DNA of 64,000 nucleotides from Gammaproteobacteria bacterium (GTDB lineage: Bacteria; Pseudomonadota; Gammaproteobacteria; HK1). The notes under the pieces were generated by a model. It did no database searches, was not told the DNA's origin, and saw nothing but the letters and a program-made list of their open reading frames with translations. The translations under genes were made by a program, and so were the position numbers. Shown here one piece after another: positions 37,433 to 48,460 of this stretch. Numbering within the stretch: the first letter of the stretch is position 1; every line of letters starts with the position of its first letter. The stretch lies in NCBI GenBank assembly GCA_021773645.1, contig JAJFJU010000015.1:124001-188000 (forward strand), given 5' to 3'.

Positions 37433-39349
37433 ATGCTTGAGTTTATCCGTGAGCGTGCCCAGGGTTGGATGGCCTGGGTTATCGTAATTCTGATCTGTAT
37501 TCCGTTCGCATTATTTGGCATCAATAGTTATTTTGGTACCGATCCCAATGCACCGGTGATCATCGTTGATGACAAGGAAATTGGTTTGATCGATTTCCAG
37601 CGTGCCTATCAGAATGATCTGGCCACTCTGCGTAATCGGTTTGGCAATCAGTTTGACCAAAACCTGTTGGACCAGGCGCGATTGAAACAACTAACCGTTG
37701 ATCGCCTAGTGCAGGCAGAACTTGTCTCGCAGCTTGCCGCAAAGGACGGACTGCGTATTGGTGAGGCCCAGCTCGCAACGGTGTTGAGAGCACAACAAAA
37801 TTTTAGAGAAGGCGCGGTTTTCTCCCCCTCTAGATATCAGAATTGGCTGCAGTCCCAGGGATACACCGCCAGTGGCTTTGAGGAACTGTACAAGGGTGTA
37901 TTGCTGAGCCAGCAACTGCGTTCAGGTATAGAAGTATCCCGCTTTAGCACTAACCGCGACCGAGCACAGCTGAAAAGGCTCATTGCGCAGACGCGTGATT
38001 TCTCTCTGCTAAAGATTACTGCTGCCATGCTAGGCGATGGCACGAAGCCTGATGAGGTGGCGCTGGCCAAGTATTACAGCGAACACCAGGCACAGTTTCG
38101 CACCCAGGAAAGGCTCAGGCTGGACTATCTCGTGCTGTCTAGCAAGGCACTTGCGGCAGGGGTCGTGGCCACTGAGGAGGCCCTGTTGGAGCTCTATGAG
38201 GTACAGAAGCTCGACTATGTGGTCCCGGAGCAGCGCTCAGCACGCCACCTGTTGATTGCCCTTAAAAGCAATGCGGATGACAAGACGGTGGCCCAAGCAC
38301 TACAGCGGATTAACGATTTTCGAGCGCAAATCCAAGTGGGGGCCTCTTTTTCCAAGTTGGCGGCAGAGCATTCTGATGATCCAGGTTCCTCAAAACAAGG
38401 TGGTGATCTTGGTTCCTTTAGCAAGGGTGTTATGGACCCTGCATTCGAAAAGGCTGCCTTTGCACTGGAGTTAGGCGGGTTGAGTGAGCCCGTTCGTAGT
38501 GCCTTTGGTTTTCATCTGATTCAGCTAGATGCCATTGAGGCCGAGCATGGAAAAAGCTTTGCTGACGTGCGGGATGAATTGCTTGCACGCTACCGTAGTG
38601 ATGAGGCAGAAAAAATACTTTACGAGCAAGTGGAGAGGCTGGCAACGCTGGCCTTCGAAAATCCCGACTCACTGGAAGTTGCTGCCGAAGAACTGGAATT
38701 AAAGCTTAATAAAAGTGATTGGATAGCACGCAATGGAGTAGCGGGTGATGCGCTGCTTGGCGATCGCAAGCTATTAACCGCGGCCTTTTCAGACGATGTG
38801 CTGGAAGCTAAAAATAACAGTGAAATACTTGAGCTGGCTGATGGTCGCTATGTGGTGCTGAGAGTTTCCGAACATGTGGCCCCCAAGGTGCGCGAGCTCG
38901 ACGAAGTGCATGGTGAAATTCTCGCCTTGCTGAAATCAAAAGATGCCAGCAGCAGACTGGCGGCACGTGGCCAGCAGGCATTGCAGAGCCTTAAGACAGG
39001 GACTTCCAGTGAAAGCCTTGCTAAGCGCCTTGCGGCTAAATGGCGACCTTACGAGTCGTTGACGCGCCATGATCTTTCCTTGGACCCGGAAATCTTACAG
39101 CGCATCTTTCGGATGTCTAAGCCGGTAAACGGTGCACTAGTATTTGATGGCCTTACTAGCAATAAAGGTGATTTTATTCTCATCGCATTAAGCCAGGTGA
39201 GCGAACAATCGGTGGACAGTGAGGGGGCTAAAAATCAACAGGCAGCGTTGGAATCTTTGCTCGGAAAGGGTGGCCGTGCCGAGTATGAGGCCTATTTGCA
39301 GAGCCTGCGTAATGCCGCAGAAATTGTGGTTCACCAGAGTCGATTGTAG
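37433..39349 (+). CDS. ppiD: Periplasmic folding chaperone PpiD
   Basis: An inner-membrane-anchored chaperone at the SecYEG exit. The protein has 638 residues: a short cytosolic start (MLEFIRERAQGW), one membrane segment (about 13-32), SurA-like N-domain helices, one parvulin domain (about 245-345; SARHLLIALKS..GGDLGSFSKGVMDPAFEKAAF), and a long C-terminal region. An upstream in-frame start at 37364 would run through the terminator and is rejected. The order hupB-(tRNAs)-ppiD is conserved. Confidence 0.95.
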   Translation: MLEFIRERAQGWMAWVIVILICIPFALFGINSYFGTDPNAPVIIVDDKEIGLIDFQRAYQNDLATLRNRFGNQFDQNLLDQARLKQLTVDRLVQAELVSQLAAKDGLRIGEAQLATVLRAQQNFREGAVFSPSRYQNWLQSQGYTASGFEELYKGVLLSQQLRSGIEVSRFSTNRDRAQLKRLIAQTRDFSLLKITAAMLGDGTKPDEVALAKYYSEHQAQFRTQERLRLDYLVLSSKALAAGVVATEEALLELYEVQKLDYVVPEQRSARHLLIALKSNADDKTVAQALQRINDFRAQIQVGASFSKLAAEHSDDPGSSKQGGDLGSFSKGVMDPAFEKAAFALELGGLSEPVRSAFGFHLIQLDAIEAEHGKSFADVRDELLARYRSDEAEKILYEQVERLATLAFENPDSLEVAAEELELKLNKSDWIARNGVAGDALLGDRKLLTAAFSDDVLEAKNNSEILELADGRYVVLRVSEHVAPKVRELDEVHGEILALLKSKDASSRLAARGQQALQSLKTGTSSESLAKRLAAKWRPYESLTRHDLSLDPEILQRIFRMSKPVNGALVFDGLTSNKGDFILIALSQVSEQSVDSEGAKNQQAALESLLGKGGRAEYEAYLQSLRNAAEIVVHQSRL

Positions 39350-39352
39350 GAA

Positions 39353-39509
39353 GGACTCGAACGGCAATAACATCACCATTTCGAGAGACGATGCATTCCA
39401 CCTGGCAGCGTTGCTCGTCAGTTGAATAGAATGACTATTCGCCCTCCTCGCGCCTAGCCAGTCGGGCGTCTCGAGTCTCGAAATGGCAACATTATTACCG
39501 CCCGAGTCC
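39353..39509. repeat. Large imperfect palindrome (MITE-like) between ppiD and the DUF1249 gene
   Basis: 34-base arms (39353-39386 and 39476-39509) have seven mismatches. All are A-C on the plus strand, hence G-U in a minus-strand RNA. An inner CTGGC/GCCAG pair (39402-39406, 39457-39461) and a central GAATAG-aatga-CTATTC hairpin (39424-39440) complete a long fold. No ORF of its own. An alternative hairpin, CCCGAGT/ACTCGGG (39501-39524), competes with the right arm. It differs in sequence from the element at 9318. Confidence 0.72.
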
Positions 39510-39544
39510 CAAGCAATACTCGGGCCTGTGTTAGCATTTGCCCC

Positions 39545-40027
39545 ATGCTGCTTCGTCACCATCAGGCCCCAGGTCGTTATCAGCGCCCCCATAATCTCGG
39601 GACGTTGATTTCTCTTTACGAAAATAATTTCATTCAACTCCAGCGCCTGATTCCCGACCTGGAGCAGCTGGAGGGTACATTGATCTCCAGTGTGCATGGC
39701 GCTCATAATCTCTATCTTTCAATCGGGCAACGTTCCCCCTATACCACCCTGATTTCCCTTTCCTACCGTTTTAGTTCTTCAACCCAGATCGCCGAGGAGC
39801 CCAATGCCCACATTCGTATCTATCACGATGCGCGTACGGTGGAATTGCTCGGACATAGTCGGAAAAAATTGGCCGCCCGCCCGGTCCGCGGTCCCTATCA
39901 ACGCATGCCGGAATTGCATCGACGCTGGTGCTTAAATCGCTTTCTCTATAAATGGTTGGGCTACTGTCAGCACCAGGGCCATCTGTTTCTCTCTGGCATG
40001 ATGGATTGCGGCAATCACCCTACCTAA
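39545..40027 (+). CDS. yqiB: DUF1249 family protein (YqiB-like)
   Basis: A conserved gammaproteobacterial protein of unknown function, 160 residues, probably cytosolic. Seen: LISLYENNFIQLQRLIPDL near the N-terminus, YTTLISLSYR, IRIYHDARTVELLG and the C-terminal WCLNRFLYKWLGYCQHQGH, all hallmarks of the YqiB family. In E. coli yqiB sits near cpdA and nudF; here it precedes mazG, 7 bases away, so the pair is probably co-transcribed. No catalytic motif is apparent. Confidence 0.85.
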   Translation: MLLRHHQAPGRYQRPHNLGTLISLYENNFIQLQRLIPDLEQLEGTLISSVHGAHNLYLSIGQRSPYTTLISLSYRFSSSTQIAEEPNAHIRIYHDARTVELLGHSRKKLAARPVRGPYQRMPELHRRWCLNRFLYKWLGYCQHQGHLFLSGMMDCGNHPT

Positions 40028-40034
40028 GATACCT

Positions 40035-40829
40035 ATGAATGAGTGTGAGGCGCTGCTAACGCTGATGCAGGCGCTAAGAAACCCCGAGACGGGTTGCCCC
40101 TGGGATCGGGAGCAGGACTTCGCCAGCATTGCACCCTTTACCGTCGAGGAGGCCTATGAGGTGGCGGATGCCATCCATCGTCGCCAACCCGAAGATCTCT
40201 GCGAAGAATTGGGCGATCTGCTATTTCAGGTGGTGTTCCATGCGCAGATGGCCACGGAGCAGGGCTGGTTTGATTTTAGCGATGTGGTTGCCGGTATTGT
40301 CGAAAAAATGACCCGCCGCCATCCCCATGTGTTTGGAGGTGGGAGTATCGCTACATCGGCGGATCAGAGCCTGGCCTGGGAGGCTCACAAGGCACGTGAA
40401 AGGGAGAGCAGAGGTCAGGCAGATGAGGTTCAGGGATTGCTTGCACAGCTGCCCCGCAACCTGCCACCGATACAGCTTGCCGCCAAGATGCAGAAAAAGG
40501 CCGCGCAAGTGGGTTTTGACTGGCCAAACGGTAAGGCAGTAGTGGCTAAAATTCGGGAAGAGCTGGATGAGTTGGAAGTGGAGGTGGAGGCCGATGCCGA
40601 CATCTCACTTATTGCCGCAGAGATGGGCGATCTGTTGTTCTCGTGCATCAACCTATGCCGGCACTACGGCATTGACGCAGAGACCAGCCTACGGCTTACG
40701 AATCACAAGTTTGAGCGGCGTTTCCAGCATATGGAAGAGCAGAGTGCTATACGCAACCGGCGCCTAAAAGACTGTAGCCTGGAGGAACTGGAAGCGATGT
40801 GGAGCGCTGCCAAGCAGGCTGGTGGTTAA
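40035..40829 (+). CDS. mazG: Nucleoside triphosphate pyrophosphohydrolase MazG
   Basis: Hydrolyses NTPs/dNTPs, including damaged ones, to monophosphate and pyrophosphate. The protein has 264 residues with two MazG domains. The first holds GCPWDREQDFASIAPFTVEEAYEV and the metal site EELGDLLFQVVFHAQMA; the second has EELDELEVEV and AAEMGDLLFSCINL. This is the long, E. coli-like form. It ends 2 bases from the convergent folE2. Confidence 0.96.
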   Translation: MNECEALLTLMQALRNPETGCPWDREQDFASIAPFTVEEAYEVADAIHRRQPEDLCEELGDLLFQVVFHAQMATEQGWFDFSDVVAGIVEKMTRRHPHVFGGGSIATSADQSLAWEAHKARERESRGQADEVQGLLAQLPRNLPPIQLAAKMQKKAAQVGFDWPNGKAVVAKIREELDELEVEVEADADISLIAAEMGDLLFSCINLCRHYGIDAETSLRLTNHKFERRFQHMEEQSAIRNRRLKDCSLEELEAMWSAAKQAGG

Positions 40830-40831
40830 CC

Positions 40832-41665
40832 TTAATCGTCTTCGGGTGAGCTCTTACCCTCAATCAATGCATAAGCGGAATGATTGTGGATGGATTCAAA
40901 ATTTTCCGACTCCACCACGTAGTGACCAATTCTTTCGTCGTTATTTAGGCGGATGGCCACATCGCGCACCATATCCTCAACAAACTTGGGATTGTCATAG
41001 GCTTGTTCGGTAACAAATTTCTCGTCCGGTCGTTTTAACAGCCCGTAGAGCTGGCAGGAGGCCTCACTTTCAACGATGTCGATGAGCTCCTCGATCCATA
41101 CGAAATCGAGGATCTCCGCACAGACGGTTACGCAGGAACGCTGGTTGTGTGCACCGTAGTCGGAAATTTGCTTTGAACAGGGGCACAGGCTGGTCACTGG
41201 CACTTCGACCTTGATGCGCATCCGGGACTGGCTCTCATTGATGCGTCCAATCAAGGTGATTTGGTAGTCAATCAGGCTCTTTACGCCGGTGACCGGAGCC
41301 GCCTTGTCGATAAAGTAGGGGAAGCCCATTTCTATATCCCCGGACTCGGCCTCCAGACGCTCGGTCATTTCCGACAGCATGTGTTTGAATGATTTCGTCG
41401 TGATTTCGTATTCGTGTTGATTCAGGATCTCCACGAAACGGGACATGTGCGTGCCCTTAAAATCATGCGGCAGGTTAACGTACATGTTGAATTCAGCAAT
41501 GGTGTGCTGCTCACCCCCGGAGCGGTCCCGTACCCGTACCGGGTGACGAATCCCCTTAATGCCTACCTTGTCGATGGCAATACGGCGGGAATCACGACGG
41601 CCCTGTACATCAGCCATGGTTTTTGTTGCTGGAATCTTAGTCACACTTTCAAGCTTTGCGGTCAT
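40832..41665 (-). CDS. folE2: GTP cyclohydrolase FolE2 (type IB)
   Basis: Converts GTP to dihydroneopterin triphosphate, the entry to folate and queuosine pathways, without relation to canonical FolE; the type IB enzyme can use metals other than zinc. The protein has 277 residues. Seen: [12 protein letters not shown], the metal ligand region [19 protein letters not shown] (C161, C163, H173) and the C-terminal [13 protein letters not shown]. It lies 2 bases downstream of queD on the same strand, so the two successive enzymes of preQ0 synthesis appear co-expressed. Confidence 0.96.
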   Translation of the reverse strand: MTAKLESVTKIPATKTMADVQGRRDSRRIAIDKVGIKGIRHPVRVRDRSGGEQHTIAEFNMYVNLPHDFKGTHMSRFVEILNQHEYEITTKSFKHMLSEMTERLEAESGDIEMGFPYFIDKAAPVTGVKSLIDYQITLIGRINESQSRMRIKVEVPVTSLCPCSKQISDYGAHNQRSCVTVCAEILDFVWIEELIDIVESEASCQLYGLLKRPDEKFVTEQAYDNPKFVEDMVRDVAIRLNNDERIGHYVVESENFESIHNHSAYALIEGKSSPEDD

Positions 41666-41667
41666 GG

Positions 41668-42048
41668 TTATCTATCACTGTATTTCACGCAGGCCCGGTC
41701 GGTTTCCCAAAGGGTAACCGCACACACCTGCACGCGTTCATCGTCGAGGGTGCTGGCGATCTCTTGGTAAAGATGTTGCGCCAGATTTTCCGCCGTCGGA
41801 TTGATTTTGTCGAACGGCGGAATGTCATTTAGATATCGGTGGTCGAGTTTGTCCGTCACATGGCGAGTGAGCTGGCGGATGCGCTTGAAGTCTACGGCCA
41901 TGCCGAGTTCATCCAGCGATGTTGCTTCCACCTCGACTTCCACCTTCCAGTTATGCCCGTGCATACGGCTACAGGCCCCTGGGTATTCACGCAGGGTATG
42001 GGCGGAGGAGAAGTCACTAGTGACCTTCAGGGTATATAAATCAGACAT
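41668..42048 (-). CDS. queD: 6-carboxytetrahydropterin synthase QueD
   Basis: Makes 6-carboxytetrahydropterin from dihydroneopterin triphosphate for queuosine. The protein has 126 residues. Zinc ligands H17, H30 and H32 and the catalytic C26 of the CxxxHGH motif are visible, with D69-H70 and E115 (LWETDRA) completing the site. The Cys separates it from PTPS-III proteins that serve folate. It sits directly upstream of folE2, which supplies its substrate. Confidence 0.92.
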   Translation of the reverse strand: MSDLYTLKVTSDFSSAHTLREYPGACSRMHGHNWKVEVEVEATSLDELGMAVDFKRIRQLTRHVTDKLDHRYLNDIPPFDKINPTAENLAQHLYQEIASTLDDERVQVCAVTLWETDRACVKYSDR

Positions 42049-42101
42049 AATATCCGAGCATTTTACTCAGGTTTGGGTTCTCTGCCAATCGGTATGGCAG
42101 C

Positions 42102-43004
42102 TTAGTGGCTGCGGCGCACGATGAATTCAGAAATTCCTCGCAGCGCCTCGGCGGACGCGCCCAAGGTTGAAAGACTGGCGAGGGCCTCTTCATGTAACTC
42201 CTGAGCCCGCTGTTTAGCCGGTGCCAGGCCCATCAGGGAGGTATAAGTGGGCTTGTCACGGGCCAGATCCGCTCCCTTTTGTTTTCCCAAGGTATGGGTA
42301 TCGCCCTCTACGTCGAGGATATCGTCCTTAATCTGAAAGGCGAGTCCAATACAGTTGGCGTAGTGATCAAGTTTTTTCAACAGGCTACGGTCCACGCTAG
42401 GGGCAGCTAGGGCTCCGACCTTAATGCTGGCGCGAATCAGTGCGCCGGTCTTGTGGATATGCATATTCTCCAGCTCGGTCAGGTCTAGGTGATGACCCAC
42501 TGCGGCCAGATCCATTGCCTGGCCACCGGCCATGCCGCGTGAACCGGAGGCTAGACTCAGGGTTTCAAGCATTTCTAAACGGCGACTGGCATCAATATCC
42601 ACCGGCAGCTCATGGGCGAGCAGATGAAAGGCCTGGGTTTGCAGCGCATCTCCCGTGAGAATGGCGGTGGCCTCATCAAAAGCCTTATGGCAAGTGGGCT
42701 GACCGCGTCTGAGATCATCGTCATCCATCGCGGGTAGGTCATCGTGGACCAGAGAATAGGCATGGATAAGTTCCATGGCACAGGCCGGAGCATCAAGATG
42801 CTCCAGATTGGCATCCAGGGCCTTACCGGTGGCGTATACAAGGACCGCCCGAATTCGTTTGCCACCATTTAGCACCGCGTAACGCATAGCCTCGTGCAGA
42901 CGTGCTGGTTCAATATCTACTGCAGGGAGTCGGGCTTCTAGCGCCAGCTCAACTCGCTGTCGGTAATCAGCCAGCATTTGGGTGAAGCTGGTATCAGCTG
43001 GCAT
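42102..43004 (-). CDS. ispA: Farnesyl diphosphate synthase
   Basis: Adds two isopentenyl diphosphates to dimethylallyl diphosphate to make C15 farnesyl diphosphate for quinones and undecaprenol. The protein has 300 residues. Seen: GGKRIRAVLVY, the first aspartate-rich motif HDDLPAMDDDDLRRG, KTGALIRAS, and the second motif DDILDVEGDTHTLGK. The frame extends upstream to 43121, but ATG 43004 overlaps the end of xseB by 11 bases and gives the family N-terminus. The xseB-ispA order is the usual one; dxs is not adjacent here. Confidence 0.95.
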   Translation of the reverse strand: MPADTSFTQMLADYRQRVELALEARLPAVDIEPARLHEAMRYAVLNGGKRIRAVLVYATGKALDANLEHLDAPACAMELIHAYSLVHDDLPAMDDDDLRRGQPTCHKAFDEATAILTGDALQTQAFHLLAHELPVDIDASRRLEMLETLSLASGSRGMAGGQAMDLAAVGHHLDLTELENMHIHKTGALIRASIKVGALAAPSVDRSLLKKLDHYANCIGLAFQIKDDILDVEGDTHTLGKQKGADLARDKPTYTSLMGLAPAKQRAQELHEEALASLSTLGASAEALRGISEFIVRRSH

Positions 43005-43233
43005 CTGCGTCGTAGGCCTTTGTTGCGGCAGTATCGGCTTTCTCAGTGAGGATGCGAATGCGTTGTTCGGCGGTATCCAATGCCTGCTGGCATTGCTGAC
43101 TGAGTGCCGCCCCGCGCTCAAAGGTCTGCATGGATTCTTCCAGACTCAATTGCCCGGATTCCATCCGTGTGACCAATTTTTCCAGTTCTTCGATGGCGGT
43201 CTCGAAATCCGGGGTCTTTTTCTTGCGTGGCAC
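42994..43233 (-). CDS. xseB: Exodeoxyribonuclease VII small subunit
   Basis: Small subunit of the single-strand DNA exonuclease ExoVII. The protein is about 79 residues, one long helix pair: FETAIEELEKLVTRMESGQLSLEESMQTFERGAAL. TTG 43248 is an alternative start, but GTG 43233 has GGAG nine bases before it and gives MPRKKKTPD, like relatives. Translation should couple to ispA. xseA is not in the window. Confidence 0.93.
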   Translation of the reverse strand: MPRKKKTPDFETAIEELEKLVTRMESGQLSLEESMQTFERGAALSQQCQQALDTAEQRIRILTEKADTAATKAYDADAS

Positions 43234-43418
43234 GCGATAATGCTCCAAATCAGGAAGGAGCGAATTGTAATCGATCTGGAGTGGGATGGAAGAAATTGAA
43301 TTGCACTCAAAGCGCTATCAATGCGGCACTGAACTTGGCCTTTTTCCTGCGCGCCATTGCGAACCAATTCCGGGCATAATGCCACCTACGCGCTGATGCG
43401 CCAATTCATGAGGCGTAT

Positions 43419-44006
43419 ATGAAGATAAGCAGTTTTTTGTGCCAAGTGGTGCTGGGTCTCGGCCTGACCCTTATTTTGCCTTTAGCATGGGCGCAGATTG
43501 AAGAAGAGGAGGCCAAGCCTTGGTTGGAGGAAAAACGCGAGGCCTGGACTGAGCAGAAATACGCGTTACCGCCTTATCCCCGCGAGCAGGATTTGGTACC
43601 CCTTGTTGCTTCTGGGTTAGGCCTAGAGCATGAGTATCTCATTGATTTAAAATCAGTTTCCCGCACGCCGGATGATGTTTTCCATTACACCATTGTGGTG
43701 AGTTCCAGCAGTGGCGCCCGTAATATTTTTCACGAGGGGATTCGCTGTCTGGGTGGTATGCATGTGAATGCCAAGGCGCTGGTGAAAACTTATGGCTTCG
43801 GTAGTTCCAGCGGTCAATTTCGCCCTGTACGGGCCGGTGGTTGGCGAAAGCTGCGGGGAAAGGGGGTGTACCTCTATCGACGTGCCTTGGCGGATGAGTT
43901 TTTTTGTGATGCCACCATGGTTTACCTCGATACCCGGCGTCTGAAACTGCGCTTTGCTGAAGGGGATTGGAGCGATGGAACTGCAAGCGAAGGGGAAATG
44001 CATTGA
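43419..44006 (+). CDS. CNP1-like family secreted protein
   Basis: A conserved proteobacterial protein of unknown function, named after a cryptic neisserial protein. The protein has 195 residues with a signal peptide (MKISSFLCQVVLGLGLTLILP..AWA, cut near residue 25). Mature part: ALPPYPREQDLVPL, DDVFHYTIVVSSSSGARNIFHEGIRC and Cys residues at GIRC and FFCDAT that may pair in the periplasm. GAGG precedes the ATG. It is divergent from xseB and 32 bases upstream of parE. Location is inferred; the role is unknown. Confidence 0.8.
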   Translation: MKISSFLCQVVLGLGLTLILPLAWAQIEEEEAKPWLEEKREAWTEQKYALPPYPREQDLVPLVASGLGLEHEYLIDLKSVSRTPDDVFHYTIVVSSSSGARNIFHEGIRCLGGMHVNAKALVKTYGFGSSSGQFRPVRAGGWRKLRGKGVYLYRRALADEFFCDATMVYLDTRRLKLRFAEGDWSDGTASEGEMH

Positions 44007-44029
44007 GTGGGCTAAACCATGTCGAGTGA

Positions 44030-45922
<1,893 letters not shown>

Positions 45923-46014
45923 ATCGGTTCCGATAGCAAGCCTGAAAAGGAATTTCTTCGAAGGCGATAATCAGCCCTCCACCTCCCTTCATATCCAGTA
46001 CACTAGCGCCCGCC

Positions 46015-48270
46015 ATGAGTCAGCAAAACCCCGATACTGAAACCCTGCCGATCAAAACCTTTGTCGAGCGTGCCTACCTGGATTACTCCATGTACGTCAT
46101 TCTCGACCGTGCGCTGCCGCACATAGGCGACGGGCTCAAGCCGGTGCAACGGCGCATCATTTATGCCATGTCCGAGCTGGGTTTGTCAGCGGGGGTGAAG
46201 TTCAAGAAATCCGCCCGCACCGTGGGTGATGTGCTGGGTAAATATCATCCCCATGGTGATAGCGCCTGCTACGAGGCCATGGTTCTGTTGGCCCAGCCCT
46301 TTTCCACTCGCTATCCGTTGGTAGACGGCCAGGGCAACTGGGGTTCTATCGATGATCCCAAGTCTTTTGCCGCCATGCGTTATACCGAATGTCGTTTGAC
46401 CGCATTTGCTGACATCTTGCTGCAGGAGCTGCCTCTCGGCACGGTGGATTGGGCCCCCAATTTTGACGGTACGTTGGAAGAGCCCAAGCTGCTTCCGGCT
46501 CGTCTGCCGCATGTATTGCTCAATGGTGCCTCAGGCATCGCCGTGGGGATGGCCACAGATATTCCCCCACACAATCTACGCGAGGTGGGGGACGCCTGCA
46601 TTCGCCTGCTGGACGATGGAGATACCACACTGGAGGCGCTTTGTGAGTGCATTCAGGGGCCGGATTATCCCAGCGATGCCGATATCATCACCCCGATAGA
46701 GGACATCCACGCACTTTATCGCAACGGCAACGGCAGTATCCGTATGCGCGCCCGCTATGAGCGTGAAAATGGTGCCATCGTTATTACCGCGCTGCCCTAT
46801 CAAGTGTCCGGTGCCAAGATCATGGAGCAGATCGCGCAGCAAATGATCGCCAAAAAGCTGCCGCTGGTCGAGGATCTGCGAGACGAATCGGATCACGAGA
46901 ACCCGGTACGCCTGCTGATCCTGCCGCGCTCCAATCGGGTGGACGTGGACGCCCTGATGTTGCATCTGTTTGCCACCACCAATCTGGAGCGGAGCTATCG
47001 GGTTAATTTGAATCTGGTGGGTATGGACGGGCGCCCACGAGTCATGGATCTGCGTGCCCTGTTGCTGGAGTGGCTAGATTTTCGCCAGCAAACAGTGCGT
47101 CGTCGGCTGACCTTCAGGCTGGACAAGGTCTGTGCTCGCTTGCACCGCCTCGATGGTCTGCTCATTGCCTACCTGAACCTCGATGAAGTCATCCGTATCG
47201 TGCGTGAGGAAGATAAGCCTAAAGCAGTGCTAATAGCTCGCTTTAAGCTCAGCGAGCTACAGACTGAGGCCATTCTCGATACCCGTTTGCGCCAACTAGC
47301 GCGTCTGGAAGAGATGAAGATCGCCACCGAGCAGGCTGAGCTCAAGAGCGAGGAAGCCGAATTGCGCAAGACGCTGGGCTCAAAACGCCGCTTGCGCGGC
47401 CTGGTACGGGATGAAATCGAGATCGATGTAGAGGCCTTTGGCGATCCACGACGCTCAGCACTGGTTGACGTGGAGCCAGCACGGGCGCTTGAGCAGAAAT
47501 CACTGATTTCATCGGAGCCGATTACCGTGGTCCTGTCAGAGCGTGGCTGGATTCGTGCTGCCCGAGGGCATGACATCGACCCGGCTGCGCTTAATTTCAA
47601 GTCAGGCGATGGCTTCAAGGCCGCTGCTGCCGGGCGCAGTACACAGAATGTGGTGTTCATCGACTCCACTGGTCGTGCCTACACCGTTGCCGCCCATGGT
47701 TTACCCTCGGCGCGGGGGATGGGCGAGCCTTTATCTGGACGCATTCAGGCACCCGATGGGGCGACCTTCGAGGGGGTCATGCTGGCAGAGCCAGAAGCGC
47801 TGTTCGTGCTTGCCTCCGATGCCGGTTACGGTTTTGTAGCAGCGCTCAGTCAGCTGTACGCCAGGAATCGTGCGGGCAAGGTCGCCCTAAGTCTGCCCGC
47901 TGGTGCCCAAGTGCTGGTCCCGGCCCCGGTTAGTGATTTGGAAACCGACCGGGTGGCTATGGTCAGTAACCTGGGTCGCTTACTGATTTGTCCGCTCAGT
48001 GAGTTACCGCGTTTGGCCAAGGGAAAAGGCCTTAAAATCCTGCATATTCCCGCCCCCAAGCTCAAGCTTCGAGAGGAGTATGTGGTGGCCATGAGCGTGT
48101 TGCCGTTGGGTGCGAGTCTAGTGCTTCACGCCGGTAAGCGTCATTTGCAACTCAAGGGTGCCGATCTTGAGGTCTACCATTCGGCTCGTGGCCTGCGGGG
48201 GCGTTTATTGCCGCGGGGCTTGCAACGTGTTCAGGCCATGGAAGTCGCACAAAAAAAAACCGAGGCTTGA
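46015..48270 (+). CDS. parC: DNA topoisomerase IV subunit A
   Basis: DNA-cutting half of topoisomerase IV. The protein has 751 residues. The catalytic tyrosine is Y123 ([10 protein letters not shown]). The quinolone-resistance region reads [14 protein letters not shown] with the susceptible-type Ser83 and Glu87 (E. coli 80 and 84). The C-terminal pinwheel domain is present but shorter than in GyrA. Its last codons include nine consecutive A and form one arm of a hairpin. Confidence 0.96.
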   Translation: MSQQNPDTETLPIKTFVERAYLDYSMYVILDRALPHIGDGLKPVQRRIIYAMSELGLSAGVKFKKSARTVGDVLGKYHPHGDSACYEAMVLLAQPFSTRYPLVDGQGNWGSIDDPKSFAAMRYTECRLTAFADILLQELPLGTVDWAPNFDGTLEEPKLLPARLPHVLLNGASGIAVGMATDIPPHNLREVGDACIRLLDDGDTTLEALCECIQGPDYPSDADIITPIEDIHALYRNGNGSIRMRARYERENGAIVITALPYQVSGAKIMEQIAQQMIAKKLPLVEDLRDESDHENPVRLLILPRSNRVDVDALMLHLFATTNLERSYRVNLNLVGMDGRPRVMDLRALLLEWLDFRQQTVRRRLTFRLDKVCARLHRLDGLLIAYLNLDEVIRIVREEDKPKAVLIARFKLSELQTEAILDTRLRQLARLEEMKIATEQAELKSEEAELRKTLGSKRRLRGLVRDEIEIDVEAFGDPRRSALVDVEPARALEQKSLISSEPITVVLSERGWIRAARGHDIDPAALNFKSGDGFKAAAAGRSTQNVVFIDSTGRAYTVAAHGLPSARGMGEPLSGRIQAPDGATFEGVMLAEPEALFVLASDAGYGFVAALSQLYARNRAGKVALSLPAGAQVLVPAPVSDLETDRVAMVSNLGRLLICPLSELPRLAKGKGLKILHIPAPKLKLREEYVVAMSVLPLGASLVLHAGKRHLQLKGADLEVYHSARGLRGRLLPRGLQRVQAMEVAQKKTEA

Positions 48271-48277
48271 GCCTCGG
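48251..48277 (-). terminator. Terminator-like hairpin over the parC stop, oriented to the minus strand
   Basis: CCGAGGC-ttga-GCCTCGG (48260-48277) is preceded on the plus strand by nine A (48251-48259). Read on the minus strand this is a stem followed by nine T. The plus side has no T-run. The parC stop codon lies in the loop. Confidence 0.6.
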
Positions 48278-48356
48278 CCAACGAACGGGTTAAAAAGGGA
48301 GGAGGGGGTACCCGTTCAATCAATAGAGCGGCCGTATTTCATAAAACTTTAACCTT

Positions 48357-48429
48357 GGTCTTTATTCCTGAATTAATATGAAATATATCAATCTATTGAA
48401 CATGTTTCTTAATCCTTTTAATGCAATTA
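48357..48429 (+). promoter_or_regulatory. AT-rich promoter region of the DUF1015 gene
   Basis: The 48340-48430 stretch is much richer in A/T than its surroundings. Two poor promoter candidates are TTGGTC with TATGAA at 16 bp, and TTGAAC with TTAATG at 16 bp. Neither is convincing alone. Confidence 0.3.
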
Positions 48430-48460
48430 AAAACGGTCATCAGATGAGAGCTTGTTCCTT

